Source: Candidatus Curtissbacteria bacterium RIFCSPHIGHO2_12_FULL_41_17 (GTDB lineage Bacteria; Patescibacteriota; Microgenomatia; Curtissbacterales; GWA2-41-24). From it: a stretch of 11,667 nucleotides of DNA. The DNA lies in contig MFBL01000038.1 of the NCBI GenBank assembly GCA_001774945.1, forward strand, positions 1 to 11,667. The letters are read 5' to 3'. Both the position numbers and the translations under genes were made by a program. Within the stretch, counting starts at the first letter, position 1, and each line of letters opens with the position of its first letter. A model generated the notes under the pieces. It did no database searches. It was given only the letters and a program-made list of their open reading frames with translations, and was not told where the DNA came from. Of this stretch, positions 11,217-11,667 are shown piece after piece.

Positions 11217-11667
11217 TTAGTCCAGAAATCTAAAAGTGGAGAGGATTTGGTTATAGAGATCGAAATACTCAGAATCATAAGGTTCTTTAAGATATTTGGT
11301 ATTTATAGATATTCTTACGGAATTTTTTCCGGACGGATTTTCGATCCAGATGTCTTCTCCATATTGATGATTATCGGTCCATCTAATTGCTTCGTAATTA
11401 CCAACCATAATTTTTTCAGTGGGCCTACTTTGACTTTCTAGACTGCTAGCTCCTCGATTTCTTTCGTAAACGGTTATTCCCTGGGGTAAAGCTCCAATTT
11501 GTCCTCCGGTACCTTCTCGGACAGGTGCCTCTACAAAAATAGTAATACTTCCTGGAGATATTTCGAGCTTGGCATTTGAAAGGTATTTGATTGAGTATCT
11601 TATTTCTTGATTAGTATTTTCATACGTTTTCCAATTTGCACTTCGGGTGTCCTCAGTGTAAACAGTT
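11217..11667 (-). CDS. Lipoprotein-like / PsbP-like protein, 3' part only
   Basis: An open frame runs from the right edge (first full codon at 11666-11664) to TAA at 11217-11219, giving 149 residues of the C-terminal part. It begins TVYTEDTRSANWKTYENTNQ, continues EIRYSIKYLSNAKLEI, and ends YDSEYFDLYNQILSTFRFLD. In my memory of Patescibacteria proteomes, W-K-T-Y-x-N...Y-x-x-K-Y-P and a terminal NQILSTFKF are typical of secreted or lipid-anchored PsbP-like domain proteins; that is recalled, not searched. The central part (ITIFVEAPVRE, VGNYEAIRW, WIENPSGKNSVRISIN) alternates as beta strands. The N-terminus with any signal peptide is off the window. An internal ATG at 11408 would give only 63 residues and is not the start. 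Confidence 0.65.
   Translation of the reverse strand, partial: TVYTEDTRSANWKTYENTNQEIRYSIKYLSNAKLEISPGSITIFVEAPVREGTGGQIGALPQGITVYERNRGASSLESQSRPTEKIMVGNYEAIRWTDNHQYGEDIWIENPSGKNSVRISINTKYLKEPYDSEYFDLYNQILSTFRFLD

Noticed and set aside
11060..11441. Overlapping 72- and 115-codon frames
   Set aside because: They cross repeats and lie opposite or out of frame with the lipoprotein-like gene.

Overview
This window looks like a chromosomal piece of a Patescibacteria (Candidate Phyla Radiation) genome, most likely from the Microgenomates side. That placement is inferred, not shown by a marker gene. The reasons are the small, moderately AT-rich genome style, three small pilin-like genes, a LytR_C membrane protein, a free-standing four-helix-bundle (S23/IVS-type) protein, a very degenerate PriA, a minimal M50 protease, tRNAs that mostly lack an encoded CCA, and a cut-off lipoprotein-like gene ending in the motif NQILSTFRF. 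Nearly everything is on the minus strand.

Layout, left to right: rpmG (bL33); a four-helix-bundle gene bracketed by CTAG-rich repeats; three consecutive pilin-like genes (transcribed PilV-like, PilW-like, PilX-like); a tRNA cluster Thr(TGT)-Tyr(GTA)-Thr(GGT); a plus-strand LytR_C gene; a 509-bp gap with two palindromic elements, a strong bidirectional terminator and a probable minus-strand structured RNA with a pseudoknot; an M50 protease; plus-strand rpmB (bL28); a membrane PAS protein with a worn-down histidine-kinase core; the classic priA-def-fmt operon; a GIY-YIG nuclease gene bracketed by inverted repeat copies; a repeat field; and the 3' part of a lipoprotein-like gene running off the right edge.

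The housekeeping logic is translation: bL33, bL28, three tRNAs, Def and Fmt (initiator formylation and its removal), plus PriA in its ancient linkage to def-fmt. The pilin genes would feed a type IV pilus.

The most unusual signal is not a gene. Almost every gap holds an element made of a short word repeated several times and then repeated as its reverse complement, with a different word at each site (CTAG, AACTAC, GTCC/GGAC, CCATTT/AAATGG, GACTAACGC, GTCATTGCGAG). Similar sequence sits inside the reading frames of fmt, priA and the PilW-like gene and is translated in frame. In priA it occupies the place where the winged helix and Walker A should be.
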